Position numbers and translations under genes: made by a program. A stretch of 64,000 nt of DNA from Shimia_B sp038527375. Its GTDB lineage: Bacteria; Pseudomonadota; Alphaproteobacteria; Rhodobacterales; Rhodobacteraceae. This document shows, in pieces, positions 40,970-48,785 of the stretch; positions within the stretch are counted from its first letter, which is position 1; each line of letters opens with the position of its first letter. The DNA lies in NCBI GenBank assembly GCA_038527375.1, contig JBCBFU010000007.1, positions 16,107-80,106 of the forward strand, read 5' to 3'. The notes beneath the pieces were generated by a model, which made no database searches, was not told the DNA's origin, and saw nothing but the letters and a program-made list of their open reading frames with translations.

Positions 40970-42456
40970 GCGATCTTTTGACCCGCGCCGAATATCAAGC
41001 GATTGCCGATGACCTTGATCTGCCGCGTACGCCGTTCATCGACGGCAAGTTTCGCCGCGGCGGCGGGGCCGAATTTGCCACCGTCAACCCCGCGACCGGG
41101 GACGCCCTGACCACGATCACATCTGCCAATGCTGAAGACGTTGACCTCGCCGTCGCCCGGGCCCGCGAGGCGTTCGACGATGGCAGATGGGCCGCCATGG
41201 ACCCCGGCGCGCGCAAGGAAGTGCTGATCCGCCTGTGCAAGCTGATGACGCGCAACCGGCGCGATCTGGCCGTGATGGAATGCCTCGATGCAGGCAAACC
41301 CATTCAGGACTGCGAAGGGATCGACCTGCCAGAGGCCATCGCCTGCATCAAATGGCACGCCGAGGCAGTGGACAAGATCTATGACCAGACAGCGCCCGCG
41401 CAGGATGACGCCATCGCCATGATCGTGCGCGAACCCATCGGCGTGGTCGCAGCCGTCCTGCCCTGGAACTTCCCGCTTCTGATGCTCGCGTGGAAGATCG
41501 GGCCGGCGCTTGCCGCGGGCAATTCGGTGATCGTGAAACCCGCCGAACAAACCAGCCTCACGGCGCTCCGCGTGGCCGAACTGGCCGCCGAAGCAGGCGT
41601 GCCGCGCGGCGTCCTGCAGGTGTTGCCCGGGGACGGTCCAACGGTGGGCGAGCCGCTTGGGCGGCACATGGACGTGGACATGGTCAGCTTCACAGGCTCG
41701 ACCGAAACCGGGCGGCGCTTTCTGACCTATGCGGCTGAAAGCAACCTCAAGAAGGTTGTGCTGGAATGCGGGGGCAAGAACCCGGCGGTGGTTCTGCAAG
41801 GGGCCGAAAACCTCGATCACGTGGCCGATCACGTGGTCAACGCGGCCTTCTGGAACGCAGGTCAGAACTGCAGCGCGACAAGCCGCTTGATCGTGCACAC
41901 CGCCGTCAAAGAGCCGCTGATGGAGCGCATCATCGCCCGCATCCGCGATTGGCGCGTGGGCGATCCGCTCGATCCTGCAACGCAGATCGGCACGATGATC
42001 GACGCGGATCACGCGGACAAGGTTGCGGGCTACCTCACGGATGACGCCCTCATCGGTGGCACCCGCGACGGCGTCTATATCGCACCCACGGTCTACGAGG
42101 TCGGGGGCGACGACCCCAAAGCGCGGGAGGAGGTCTTTGGCCCCGTCCTGTCGGTGCTGACGGCGGCCTCCGATGATGAGGCGATCGCCATGGCCAATGA
42201 CACCGCCTATGGCCTCGCGGCCAGCGTCTTTACCGCCCACACGCGGCAGGCGATCCGCGCCGCGCGCAGTATCCGGGCGGGCACCGTGACCGTGAACTGC
42301 TACGGCGAGGGCTCCGCTGCCACGCCCTTTGGCGGCTACGGGCTCAGCGGGTTTGGCGGGCGCGACAACGGGATCGCGGCCCATGATCAGTTCACGGAAA
42401 CCAAGACCATCTGGATCGACCTGACCGATCCCGCAGACGGGGACAACATCGCATGA
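40966..42456 (+). CDS. NAD(P)-dependent aldehyde dehydrogenase
   Basis: A 496-residue ALDH. The oxyanion/NAD motif is VLPWNFPLLMLAWKIGPALAAG, the glycine loop FTGSTETGRRF, catalytic Glu in LECGGKNP and catalytic Cys in NAGQNCSATSRL. It resembles PuuC/betaine-aldehyde and gamma-aminobutyraldehyde dehydrogenases. It overlaps the DapA-like gene and the following mttB by 4 bases each, so it is in the same pathway, probably oxidising the semialdehyde formed upstream to an acid. The natural aldehyde (for example 2-oxoglutarate semialdehyde) is inferred only. Confidence 0.92.
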   Translation: MSDLLTRAEYQAIADDLDLPRTPFIDGKFRRGGGAEFATVNPATGDALTTITSANAEDVDLAVARAREAFDDGRWAAMDPGARKEVLIRLCKLMTRNRRDLAVMECLDAGKPIQDCEGIDLPEAIACIKWHAEAVDKIYDQTAPAQDDAIAMIVREPIGVVAAVLPWNFPLLMLAWKIGPALAAGNSVIVKPAEQTSLTALRVAELAAEAGVPRGVLQVLPGDGPTVGEPLGRHMDVDMVSFTGSTETGRRFLTYAAESNLKKVVLECGGKNPAVVLQGAENLDHVADHVVNAAFWNAGQNCSATSRLIVHTAVKEPLMERIIARIRDWRVGDPLDPATQIGTMIDADHADKVAGYLTDDALIGGTRDGVYIAPTVYEVGGDDPKAREEVFGPVLSVLTAASDDEAIAMANDTAYGLAASVFTAHTRQAIRAARSIRAGTVTVNCYGEGSAATPFGGYGLSGFGGRDNGIAAHDQFTETKTIWIDLTDPADGDNIA

Positions 42457-44003
42457 CCGCCCTTGCCACCGGAACCGAACGCCGTGGTCGCGGCGCACGC
42501 AAGGCCGCGCGTCAGACCCGCGACGTGACCATGCTGCCCGCGCTCAAACGCAGGCTGCCGCATACCGAGGTCATGGACGCAGACCAGGTCGCGCGCATCG
42601 ACGCGGCCTCCATGGGTATTCTCGAGGATGTGGGCGTCGTTTTCCGCGATCCCATCGCCTTGGAGGATTGGAAGAAAGCCGGCGCGGACGTGCGTGGCGA
42701 AACGGTGCACCTCGACCGCGGGCTGGTGCGCGAGTTGATCGCGACGATCCCGGCCTCGTTCACCTATTACGCGCGCAACCCGGCCAATAACCTGCCCTTC
42801 GGCAACGATCATTCAATCTTTGTGCCCATGACCGGCGCGCCGTACCTGCGCGACCGCACCGACATGCGACGGGGTCCGACGCTGGCCGATCTCGCAGATT
42901 TCCACCGGCTCAGCCACATGCTCCCCGCGATCCACTCCAGCGCGCATCACATCGTGGAACCGATGGACCATCCCATCAGCCACCGGCATCTGCGGATCAC
43001 CTATTCGTCGATGAAACACTCCGACAAGACGTTCATGGGCATGACGACCAGCCCCAAGAATGCCGAGGATGTCATCGACATGTGCCGTATCCTCTTTGGA
43101 GCGGAATTCCTTGAAAACCACGCGGTCGTGACGGGCAATTGCAACGGCAACTCGCCCCTTGTCTGGGATGAGACCATGCTGGGTGCGATGCGGGCCTTTG
43201 CGCGCGCCAACCAGCCTGTGCTGTGCAGCCCCTTCGTGCTGGGCGGGGCCAACACCCCGGCCTCGGTCGCGCCAACGGTCGCGCAATTGAATGCCGAGGC
43301 GCTCAGCGCGCTGGCTTATACGCAGGTCGTGCGCAAGGGCGCGCCTGCGATCTACGGCCATTACCTGTCGACCGTGTCGATGAAGTCCGGCGCGCCCATG
43401 GCGGGCACGCCCGAGATCAGCCTGATGAACTACATGATCGGTCAGATGGCGCGGTTTTATGACGTGCCGTGGCGGTCTTCGAACACGCTGGGCGGGGCCA
43501 AGACCTTTGACGCGCAGGCGGGGTATGAGAGCGCCTCGACCCTGATGGCGGTGCTCCATGCGGGGTGCAATTACATCTGGCACTCGGCCGGCTGGAACGA
43601 GGCCGGGATGCACTGCTCGATGGCCAAATTTGTCGTCGACGCCGAACAATGCGCCATGGGCTACCGCATGGCCGAAGGCGTGCGCTGGGACGATTTCGAC
43701 GCGGCGCTGGACGCCGTGCGCGATGTGGGGCCGGGTGGGCACTACCTCGGCCATCCCCACACGCTCGAAAACTTCCAGCGCGCGTTTTTCATGCCCGAGA
43801 TGTTCGACAACAACTCCATCGAACAATGGCAGGCCGAAGGGTCGGTCGAGATCACGGAACGGGCCTTGGGCCGCGTGGATGCGCTTTTGTCCGAATATCA
43901 GGAGCCGCATCTGGACCCCGCCGTGAACGAGGCGCTGCTGGACTACATCGCGCGGCGCGAGCGCGAGATCCCGGCCGCCGACGCGCTCAATCAGGATCAC
44001 TAG
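42453..44003 (+). CDS. MttB-family corrinoid methyltransferase (non-pyrrolysine)
   Basis: A 516-residue MttB-superfamily protein, a distant paralogue of the one at 22253 (shared KSGAPM/AGTPE, GQMARF and PWRSS motifs). There is no amber codon, so it is a sense-codon MttB. It should transfer a methyl group from a quaternary or tertiary amine to a corrinoid protein, but none is encoded nearby. It overlaps the ALDH gene by 4 bases and abuts the FAD oxidoreductase gene with no spacer. Its N-terminus has an Arg-rich stretch (RRGRGARKAARQTRD) also present in its paralogue. Likely first step of degrading a betaine-type compound; substrate unknown. Confidence 0.88.
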   Translation: MTALATGTERRGRGARKAARQTRDVTMLPALKRRLPHTEVMDADQVARIDAASMGILEDVGVVFRDPIALEDWKKAGADVRGETVHLDRGLVRELIATIPASFTYYARNPANNLPFGNDHSIFVPMTGAPYLRDRTDMRRGPTLADLADFHRLSHMLPAIHSSAHHIVEPMDHPISHRHLRITYSSMKHSDKTFMGMTTSPKNAEDVIDMCRILFGAEFLENHAVVTGNCNGNSPLVWDETMLGAMRAFARANQPVLCSPFVLGGANTPASVAPTVAQLNAEALSALAYTQVVRKGAPAIYGHYLSTVSMKSGAPMAGTPEISLMNYMIGQMARFYDVPWRSSNTLGGAKTFDAQAGYESASTLMAVLHAGCNYIWHSAGWNEAGMHCSMAKFVVDAEQCAMGYRMAEGVRWDDFDAALDAVRDVGPGGHYLGHPHTLENFQRAFFMPEMFDNNSIEQWQAEGSVEITERALGRVDALLSEYQEPHLDPAVNEALLDYIARREREIPAADALNQDH

Positions 44004-45338
44004 GTGCAGGTCGCCCGCCTTCCCCGGGATCCCGGACCGGCGGGCTGGGCGGCGCTTTTGCCGCCTGCTGATCCGCCCATGCCGGTCGACCGGGACGAAA
44101 CGACCGATTGGCTCGTCATCGGGGCAGGCTTTGCCGGTCTGGGGGCCGCGCGGCGTCTGTCGCAACTGGCCCCCGGCGACCGGATCACGGTCCTGGATGC
44201 CATGCGCGTGGGCGACGGGCCTGCGGGCCGCAACTCCGGCTTCATGATCGACCTACCCCACGATCTGACCTCGGACGACTACGGCGGGACGCTCGACCGC
44301 GACATTGCGCAGACCCGCGCGAACCGCCACGCCATCTCCTTTGCCGCCGACATGGCGGGCGAATGGGGATTGCCCCGCGATGCCTTTGACCCCTGTGGCA
44401 AGATCAACGGGGCCGCGAGCGCCGAAGGGGCGGCACACAACCGCGACTATGCCCGCCATCTGTCCGCCATGGGCGAGAGCTACGAGATGCTGGATGCCCG
44501 CCAGATGAAGGACCTGACCGGCACGGACTATTACCAACAGGGCCTCTTCACGCCCGGTGCCGCGATGATCCAGCCCGCGCGCTTTGTGCGCGGTGTGGCC
44601 GGGCATCTGCGATCAAACCGCGTGGCCTTGCGCGAAAACTCCCCCGTGACGGGGTTGGAGCGTTCGGGCGGCGATTGGGTTGCGCAGACCCCGGGCGGGC
44701 GGGTGCGGGCACCGCGTGTGATCCTCGCCGTCAATGGCCACCTCGACAGCTTCGGCCATGGTGGCGGGCGGCTCATGCACATCTTCACCTACGCGTCGAT
44801 GACCCGCGCGCTGACGCCTGAGGAATGCGCGCGGCTGGGCGGGGCAGCCACTTGGGGCCTGACCCCGGCCAGCCCTCTGGGCACCACCGTGCGACGTACC
44901 TCGGGGCGCGACGGCGACCGCATCGTGATCCGCAATCGCTTTACGTTTGAGCCCACACCAGAGGTGACCGACCAAACGCTGGCCCGCGTCTGCGCCACCC
45001 ATGACCGCGCCTTCCGCGCACGCTTCCCCATGCTGGAGGGGGTCGAGATGGAGTATCGCTGGGGCGGGCGGCTTTGCCTGACGCGCAACGGCGTGGGCGT
45101 TGTGGGAGAGATCGAGCCCGGCCTCTATTCCGCCTGTGTGCAAAACGGGCTGGGCACGGTCCGCGGCCTTTTGGCGGGGCTGACCGCGGCAGAGGCTGCG
45201 ACGGGCCAAGTTTCCGACATCGCGCGCATAGTGCTGGACGAAGACGCCCCCGCGAGCCTTCCACCGCGGCCCATTGCGACGCTGGGCGCGCGTGCGCGGC
45301 TCCACTGGGGGGAATGGCGGGCAGGCCGCGAGCTTTGA
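44004..45338 (+). CDS. FAD-dependent amino-acid/amine oxidoreductase (DAO family)
   Basis: A 444-residue flavoprotein beginning with a GTG at 44004 directly after the mttB stop. The dinucleotide motif is LVIGAGFAGLGAARRL; GDGPAGRNSGFMIDLPH resembles the flavin-contact loop of gamma-glutamylputrescine oxidase (PuuB) and related D-amino-acid oxidases. The C-terminal EYRWGGRLCLTRNGVGVVGE segment is family-typical. It would oxidise the C-N bond of the secondary or primary amine left after demethylation, giving an imine or oxo acid for the DapA-like enzyme. Role by context; substrate unknown. Confidence 0.88.
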   Translation: MQVARLPRDPGPAGWAALLPPADPPMPVDRDETTDWLVIGAGFAGLGAARRLSQLAPGDRITVLDAMRVGDGPAGRNSGFMIDLPHDLTSDDYGGTLDRDIAQTRANRHAISFAADMAGEWGLPRDAFDPCGKINGAASAEGAAHNRDYARHLSAMGESYEMLDARQMKDLTGTDYYQQGLFTPGAAMIQPARFVRGVAGHLRSNRVALRENSPVTGLERSGGDWVAQTPGGRVRAPRVILAVNGHLDSFGHGGGRLMHIFTYASMTRALTPEECARLGGAATWGLTPASPLGTTVRRTSGRDGDRIVIRNRFTFEPTPEVTDQTLARVCATHDRAFRARFPMLEGVEMEYRWGGRLCLTRNGVGVVGEIEPGLYSACVQNGLGTVRGLLAGLTAAEAATGQVSDIARIVLDEDAPASLPPRPIATLGARARLHWGEWRAGREL

Positions 45339-45449
45339 CCGGCATCCGTGCGTCTGCGGCGTGCGGGCTGTGCGGCGGGTCCACTTTATGACCGGCGTGC
45401 CACGCAGTACGACCTGTCCACACCCCGCAAGACCAGACCGGAGCATCCC

Positions 45450-46220
45450 ATGACAGACCGCGATCCAGCAGGCAAAACCATCATCATCACCGGCGCCAGC
45501 CGCGGCATCGGTGCCGCCGCCGCACGTCATCTGGCGGCCCTCGGGGCCAATGTCGTCCTCGCCGCGCGCAGCAGCGATGCTATTGATGCGCTTGTGGCCG
45601 AGATCACCGATGCCGGCGGCACGGCCATCGCGCAGGCCTGCGATGTGGCGGATATGGAGGCCGTGCGCGCCCTGATCGACCGCGCCGTTGACACCTTTGG
45701 TGGCCTCGACGGCATCGTGAACAATGCAGGCCTCATCGACCCCATCGCGCGGCTCGATGACAGCGATCCGGCGGCGTGGTCCCACATCGTCGATGTGAAC
45801 CTCAAAGGTGTCTATTACGGGATGCGCTTTGCGATCCCCGCGATGCAAGGCTCCGGCACCGTGATCAACATCTCGTCGGGCGCCGCCACCGGCGCGCTCG
45901 AGGGGTGGAGCCACTATTGCGCCACCAAGGCCGCCGTGCTGAGCCTCACGAAATGTGGCCACAAGGAATTCGGGGATGCAGGCATCACCGTCGTGGGCCT
46001 CAGCCCCGGCACGGTCGCGACCGAGATGCAGGTGCAGATCAAGGACAGCGGCATCAATCCGGTCAGCCAGCTTGATCCCGGCGTCCATATCCCGCCCGAA
46101 TGGGTCGCGCAGGCCATCGCCTACCTCTTGGGGCCGGACGGCGTGACCTATGCCGGAACCGACTTCTCCATGAAAACGGATGAAGGGCGCGCGGCGCTGG
46201 GCCTGCCCTCCGTCAGCTAG
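45450..46220 (+). CDS. short-chain dehydrogenase/reductase
   Basis: A 256-residue classical SDR starting at the ATG at 45450. The cofactor motif is ITGASRGIGAAAARHL, followed by NNAGLIDPI, the catalytic Ser in INISSGAATG and YxxxK in HYCATKAAV. Asp/Ala after the second strand (AARSSDAID) leaves NAD versus NADP open. It is 111 bases after the oxidase and 43 before the nitrile hydratase, so it may belong to either unit. The alcohol or ketone substrate cannot be told from sequence. Confidence 0.88.
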   Translation: MTDRDPAGKTIIITGASRGIGAAAARHLAALGANVVLAARSSDAIDALVAEITDAGGTAIAQACDVADMEAVRALIDRAVDTFGGLDGIVNNAGLIDPIARLDDSDPAAWSHIVDVNLKGVYYGMRFAIPAMQGSGTVINISSGAATGALEGWSHYCATKAAVLSLTKCGHKEFGDAGITVVGLSPGTVATEMQVQIKDSGINPVSQLDPGVHIPPEWVAQAIAYLLGPDGVTYAGTDFSMKTDEGRAALGLPSVS

Positions 46221-46235
46221 GCCACGGCTTGCAAC

Positions 46236-46267
46236 GCATGCGCGCATCCCGCAGGGTGCGCGCATGC
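46236..46267 (+). promoter_or_regulatory. perfect 11-bp hairpin covering the nitrile hydratase start codon
   Basis: GCATGCGCGCA (46236-46246) and TGCGCGCATGC (46257-46267) pair completely around a 10-base loop. The right arm contains the ATG at 46264, and the loop contains the purine-rich CAGGG that would serve as ribosome-binding site. Translation of the alpha subunit could thus be blocked until the stem opens. If the true start is the ATG at 46303, the hairpin could instead be a terminator of the preceding genes. Confidence 0.6.
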
Positions 46268-46878
46268 ATGACCATCCCGATCACGACACCGACCTCGATC
46301 CCATGGACGCGCGGACCCGCGCGCTCGAGACGCTTTTGGTGCGCAAGGGGCTGGTCGATCCCGGCGCCATCGACGTCATCGTCGACACGTATCAAAACCG
46401 TGTCGGCCCCCAGAACGGCGCGCAGGTCGTGGCCCGCGCGTGGACCGATCCCGATTTTGCCGATGCGCTGCGCCGCGACGCGACGCAAACCATCGCGGAT
46501 ATGGGCTTTGCCGGACGTCAGGCCGAACACATGCAGGTCCTCTGGAACACGCCACAGGTGCACAACATGGTCGTGTGCACGCTCTGCTCCTGCTACCCTT
46601 GGGCCGTTCTTGGCCTGCCACCCGTCTGGTACAAAAGCGCGCCCTACCGGTCGCGCGCCGTCTCGGAACCCCGGGCGGTGCTGGCCGAATTCGGCGTGAA
46701 CCTGCCCGTCGAAACCCAGATCGAGGTCTGGGATAGCACGGCGGAGGTTCGATACCTCGTGATCCCCATGCGCCCCGAGGGCACCGAAGGCTGGTCCGAG
46801 GCGGATCTGGCTGCTCTTGTGACCCGCGACGCGATGATCGGCACAGACCTTGCCCGCGCCCCAGAGGCGGACGCATGA
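46264..46878 (+). CDS. nthA: nitrile hydratase alpha subunit, cobalt type
   Basis: A 204-residue catalytic subunit that hydrates nitriles to amides. The metal-binding motif VCTLCSCYPW gives ligands C105, C108, S109 and C110; Thr in CTLC is the signature of the low-spin Co(III) class (Ser in Fe types). YKSAPYRSRAVSEPR and the WDSTAEVRY segment are family-typical. The Cys residues are expected to be oxidised to sulfenic/sulfinic acids. The ATG at 46264 lies inside a strong hairpin; ATG at 46303 is an alternative. It overlaps nthB by 4 bases. Confidence 0.95.
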   Translation: MHDHPDHDTDLDPMDARTRALETLLVRKGLVDPGAIDVIVDTYQNRVGPQNGAQVVARAWTDPDFADALRRDATQTIADMGFAGRQAEHMQVLWNTPQVHNMVVCTLCSCYPWAVLGLPPVWYKSAPYRSRAVSEPRAVLAEFGVNLPVETQIEVWDSTAEVRYLVIPMRPEGTEGWSEADLAALVTRDAMIGTDLARAPEADA

Positions 46879-47534
46879 ACGGCCCCCATGATCTGGGCGG
46901 GCGCGACGGCTTTGGCCCCGTTATCCCGGAAACCGACGAGCCGGTCTTTCACGCGGATTGGGAGGGGCGCGCCCTTGGCGTCACGCTGTGCTCGGGCGCG
47001 CTGGGCCACTGGTCGCTGGACGAAAGCCGCCATGCCCGCGAAAGCCTCGCACCCGCGACCTATCTCACGGCCAGCTACTACGAAATCTGGCTGCGCGCGC
47101 TCGAAACCCTGTTGCTGCGCCACGGCGAGGTGACGGAAACCGAATTGCAAAGCGGCGAGCCGGACACCGCGCCCCGCCATGCCCATCGACAGCTAAAGGC
47201 CGACGCGGTGCTGGACGTGTTGCGCAAAGGTGGCCCGGTCGACAGACCCGAAGTAACCGAGGCCGCCTTTGCCATCGGTTCCCGCGTGCGCATGCGGCCC
47301 GATCGCATCCCCGGCCACACCCGCATCCCGGGCTATGCCAAGGGCAAGGCGGGGACGGTCACCGGCATTCGCGGCGTCCATGTGTTTCCCGACACCAACG
47401 CCCACGGGCAGGGGGAAAACCCCCAATGGCTCTATGCCGTTCGGTTTGATGGCACCGAGCTCTGGGGTGCGGGGGCCGAACCCGGAACCGCGGTGACGCT
47501 CGACGTGTTCGAACCCTACATCACCGCGCTATGA
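46875..47534 (+). CDS. nthB: nitrile hydratase beta subunit
   Basis: A 219-residue beta subunit that pairs with NthA to form the active heterodimer. MNGPHDLGGRDGFGPV at the N-terminus and GHTRIPGYAKGKAGTV with VFPDTNAHGQGE near the C-terminus are characteristic, the latter packing against the metal centre. It overlaps nthA (ATGA) and the accessory gene by 4 bases each. Complete for the family. Confidence 0.95.
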   Translation: MNGPHDLGGRDGFGPVIPETDEPVFHADWEGRALGVTLCSGALGHWSLDESRHARESLAPATYLTASYYEIWLRALETLLLRHGEVTETELQSGEPDTAPRHAHRQLKADAVLDVLRKGGPVDRPEVTEAAFAIGSRVRMRPDRIPGHTRIPGYAKGKAGTVTGIRGVHVFPDTNAHGQGENPQWLYAVRFDGTELWGAGAEPGTAVTLDVFEPYITAL

Positions 47535-47869
47535 ACCTTGGGACCGATCCCGACCGCCCGTTCGACGCGCCGTGGCAAGCGCAGCTTTTTGCGACGACCG
47601 TGGCCTTGAACGAGGCCGGGCACCTGCCATGGCACCGCTGGGCCGACGCATTTGGGGCCGCCTTGGCGGGGCAGGGTGACGCGCAAACCGACAATGCAAC
47701 CTATTACGCCGCGTGGCTCGACGCGTTCGAGACCGTGTTGATCGAAGACGGGATTGCCGCCCCCGGAGAGGTCTCAGACCTGACCGAGGCGTGGCACCAA
47801 GCGGCCCGCGCTACGCCGCACGGGTATCCGATAAACCTGGCGACAGAACCGGATCAACCGGGTCGATGA
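47531..47869 (+). CDS. nitrile hydratase accessory (activator/cobalt-insertion) protein
   Basis: A 112-residue protein resembling the N-terminal half of the beta subunit (FDAPWQAQLFATTVALNEAGHLPWHRWADAFGAAL, then YYAAWLDAFETVLIEDG), as in the P14K/NhlE-type activators that deliver cobalt to the alpha subunit by subunit exchange. It directly follows nthB with a 4-base overlap, giving the alpha-beta-activator order of cobalt nitrile hydratases. Its last 59 bases overlap the convergent membrane-protein gene. No amidase or cobalt transporter follows. Confidence 0.88.
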   Translation: MNLGTDPDRPFDAPWQAQLFATTVALNEAGHLPWHRWADAFGAALAGQGDAQTDNATYYAAWLDAFETVLIEDGIAAPGEVSDLTEAWHQAARATPHGYPINLATEPDQPGR

Positions 47870-48650
47870 TGAACGACCAGCCGAGGAACCGGCCTTTGAC
47901 CATCCAACTCAGCCCAAAGGCCCAGAGCGCCAAAGCCTCGGCATAAAACATCCCGTTTGCCCTGTCCCACCACGGCCACTGGAACAGCTTTTCCAACCCC
48001 ATCAGCGCGATCATCGCCAGGATCGTGACGCCGGACGTGTAGTAGATCGCGTTGCGCCACCACTTGGACGCGATCAGCTTGCCATCCACCCGATGCTGTT
48101 TCAGCACGCGCGGAAAGATCACAAGGCAATGCAGCGCGAGCAGCAGAAACAGCGTCAGAGCAAATCCTAGATGCACGGTCTGCGCGCCCTCGAACAGGGT
48201 GAAATGCGGGTCGATCCCGCCCATGGTGACATCTGTCAAAGGCGTGTCCACATCCGTCAGTTGGACGTCTGCCAGCAGGCGCAGCTTGAATTCGCCGGTC
48301 TCGCAGCCGCGCCGCTCGGTCGGCACCAGTGCCACCATCAAGGCGCACAAGCCCGCCGTCCCCGAGGCATAATTCTCAATCGGATTGCGCCCGCGATAGG
48401 CCACCATGAAGAAGAAGATGAACCCCAGCATGATGACGAAGAGGTCACCTCCGAGGGGCGCGTAGTAGAAGTGGCTGATCGAGTCGAATTGGCACACAGC
48501 CGTGCGGCCCAGCAGCCATAGGATGATCGGCAGGCTGAACGCGATAACGCCCACCAGAAAGGCGAGAACATGACCATCCACGCTGTAGTTTCCGTAATTG
48601 GCCTGCGGGGCCAGCGCGTCATCGACGGCCTCTTTGACGGCTAATGCCAT
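47811..48650 (-). CDS. six-helix integral membrane protein, unknown function
   Basis: A 279-residue protein from the ATG at 48650. Six hydrophobic segments are clear (about residues 27-50, 68-90, 97-117, 160-183, 203-226, 236-257), with a hydrophilic loop of about 40 residues between helices 3 and 4 that holds two cysteines and acidic residues. I do not recognise a named family; the DSISHFYYAPLGG stretch is reminiscent of DUF998/hemolysin-III-like membrane proteins but that is weak. It is convergent with, and overlaps by 59 bases, the nitrile hydratase accessory gene, and divergent from preT. Confidence 0.75.
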   Translation of the reverse strand: MALAVKEAVDDALAPQANYGNYSVDGHVLAFLVGVIAFSLPIILWLLGRTAVCQFDSISHFYYAPLGGDLFVIMLGFIFFFMVAYRGRNPIENYASGTAGLCALMVALVPTERRGCETGEFKLRLLADVQLTDVDTPLTDVTMGGIDPHFTLFEGAQTVHLGFALTLFLLLALHCLVIFPRVLKQHRVDGKLIASKWWRNAIYYTSGVTILAMIALMGLEKLFQWPWWDRANGMFYAEALALWAFGLSWMVKGRFLGWSFIIDPVDPVLSPGLSDTRAA

Positions 48651-48724
48651 GGGTCTTCTCCCAAATCTCACAAAATAATGCGCGCAGTATGGCGCAGAGA
48701 TCCGCGTTCACAAACCGCACAAAT

Positions 48725-48740
48725 TTTACCAGTTGATAAA
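48725..48740. promoter_or_regulatory. degenerate RutR-like palindrome upstream of preT
   Basis: TTTACCAGTTGATAAA is an imperfect palindrome matching 12 of 16 positions of the RutR site found at 54238 (TTGACCAAATGGTCAA). It lies 46 bases before preT, where the local DNA is AT-rich and promoter-like. It may let one regulator control both halves of the pyrimidine pathway. Confidence 0.45.
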
Positions 48741-48785
48741 ATTTTGAAGCTGACCCAAATTGAGAGGGCAAGAGAGGACACGCGC

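Noticed and set aside
40711..42498. 595-codon minus-strand open frame opposite the aldehyde dehydrogenase
   Set aside because: Shadow frame; the plus strand carries complete ALDH motifs with overlapping neighbours.
44613..46265. 550-codon minus-strand open frame opposite the oxidase and SDR
   Set aside because: Antisense to two genes with intact Rossmann motifs; its own translation has no recognisable domain.
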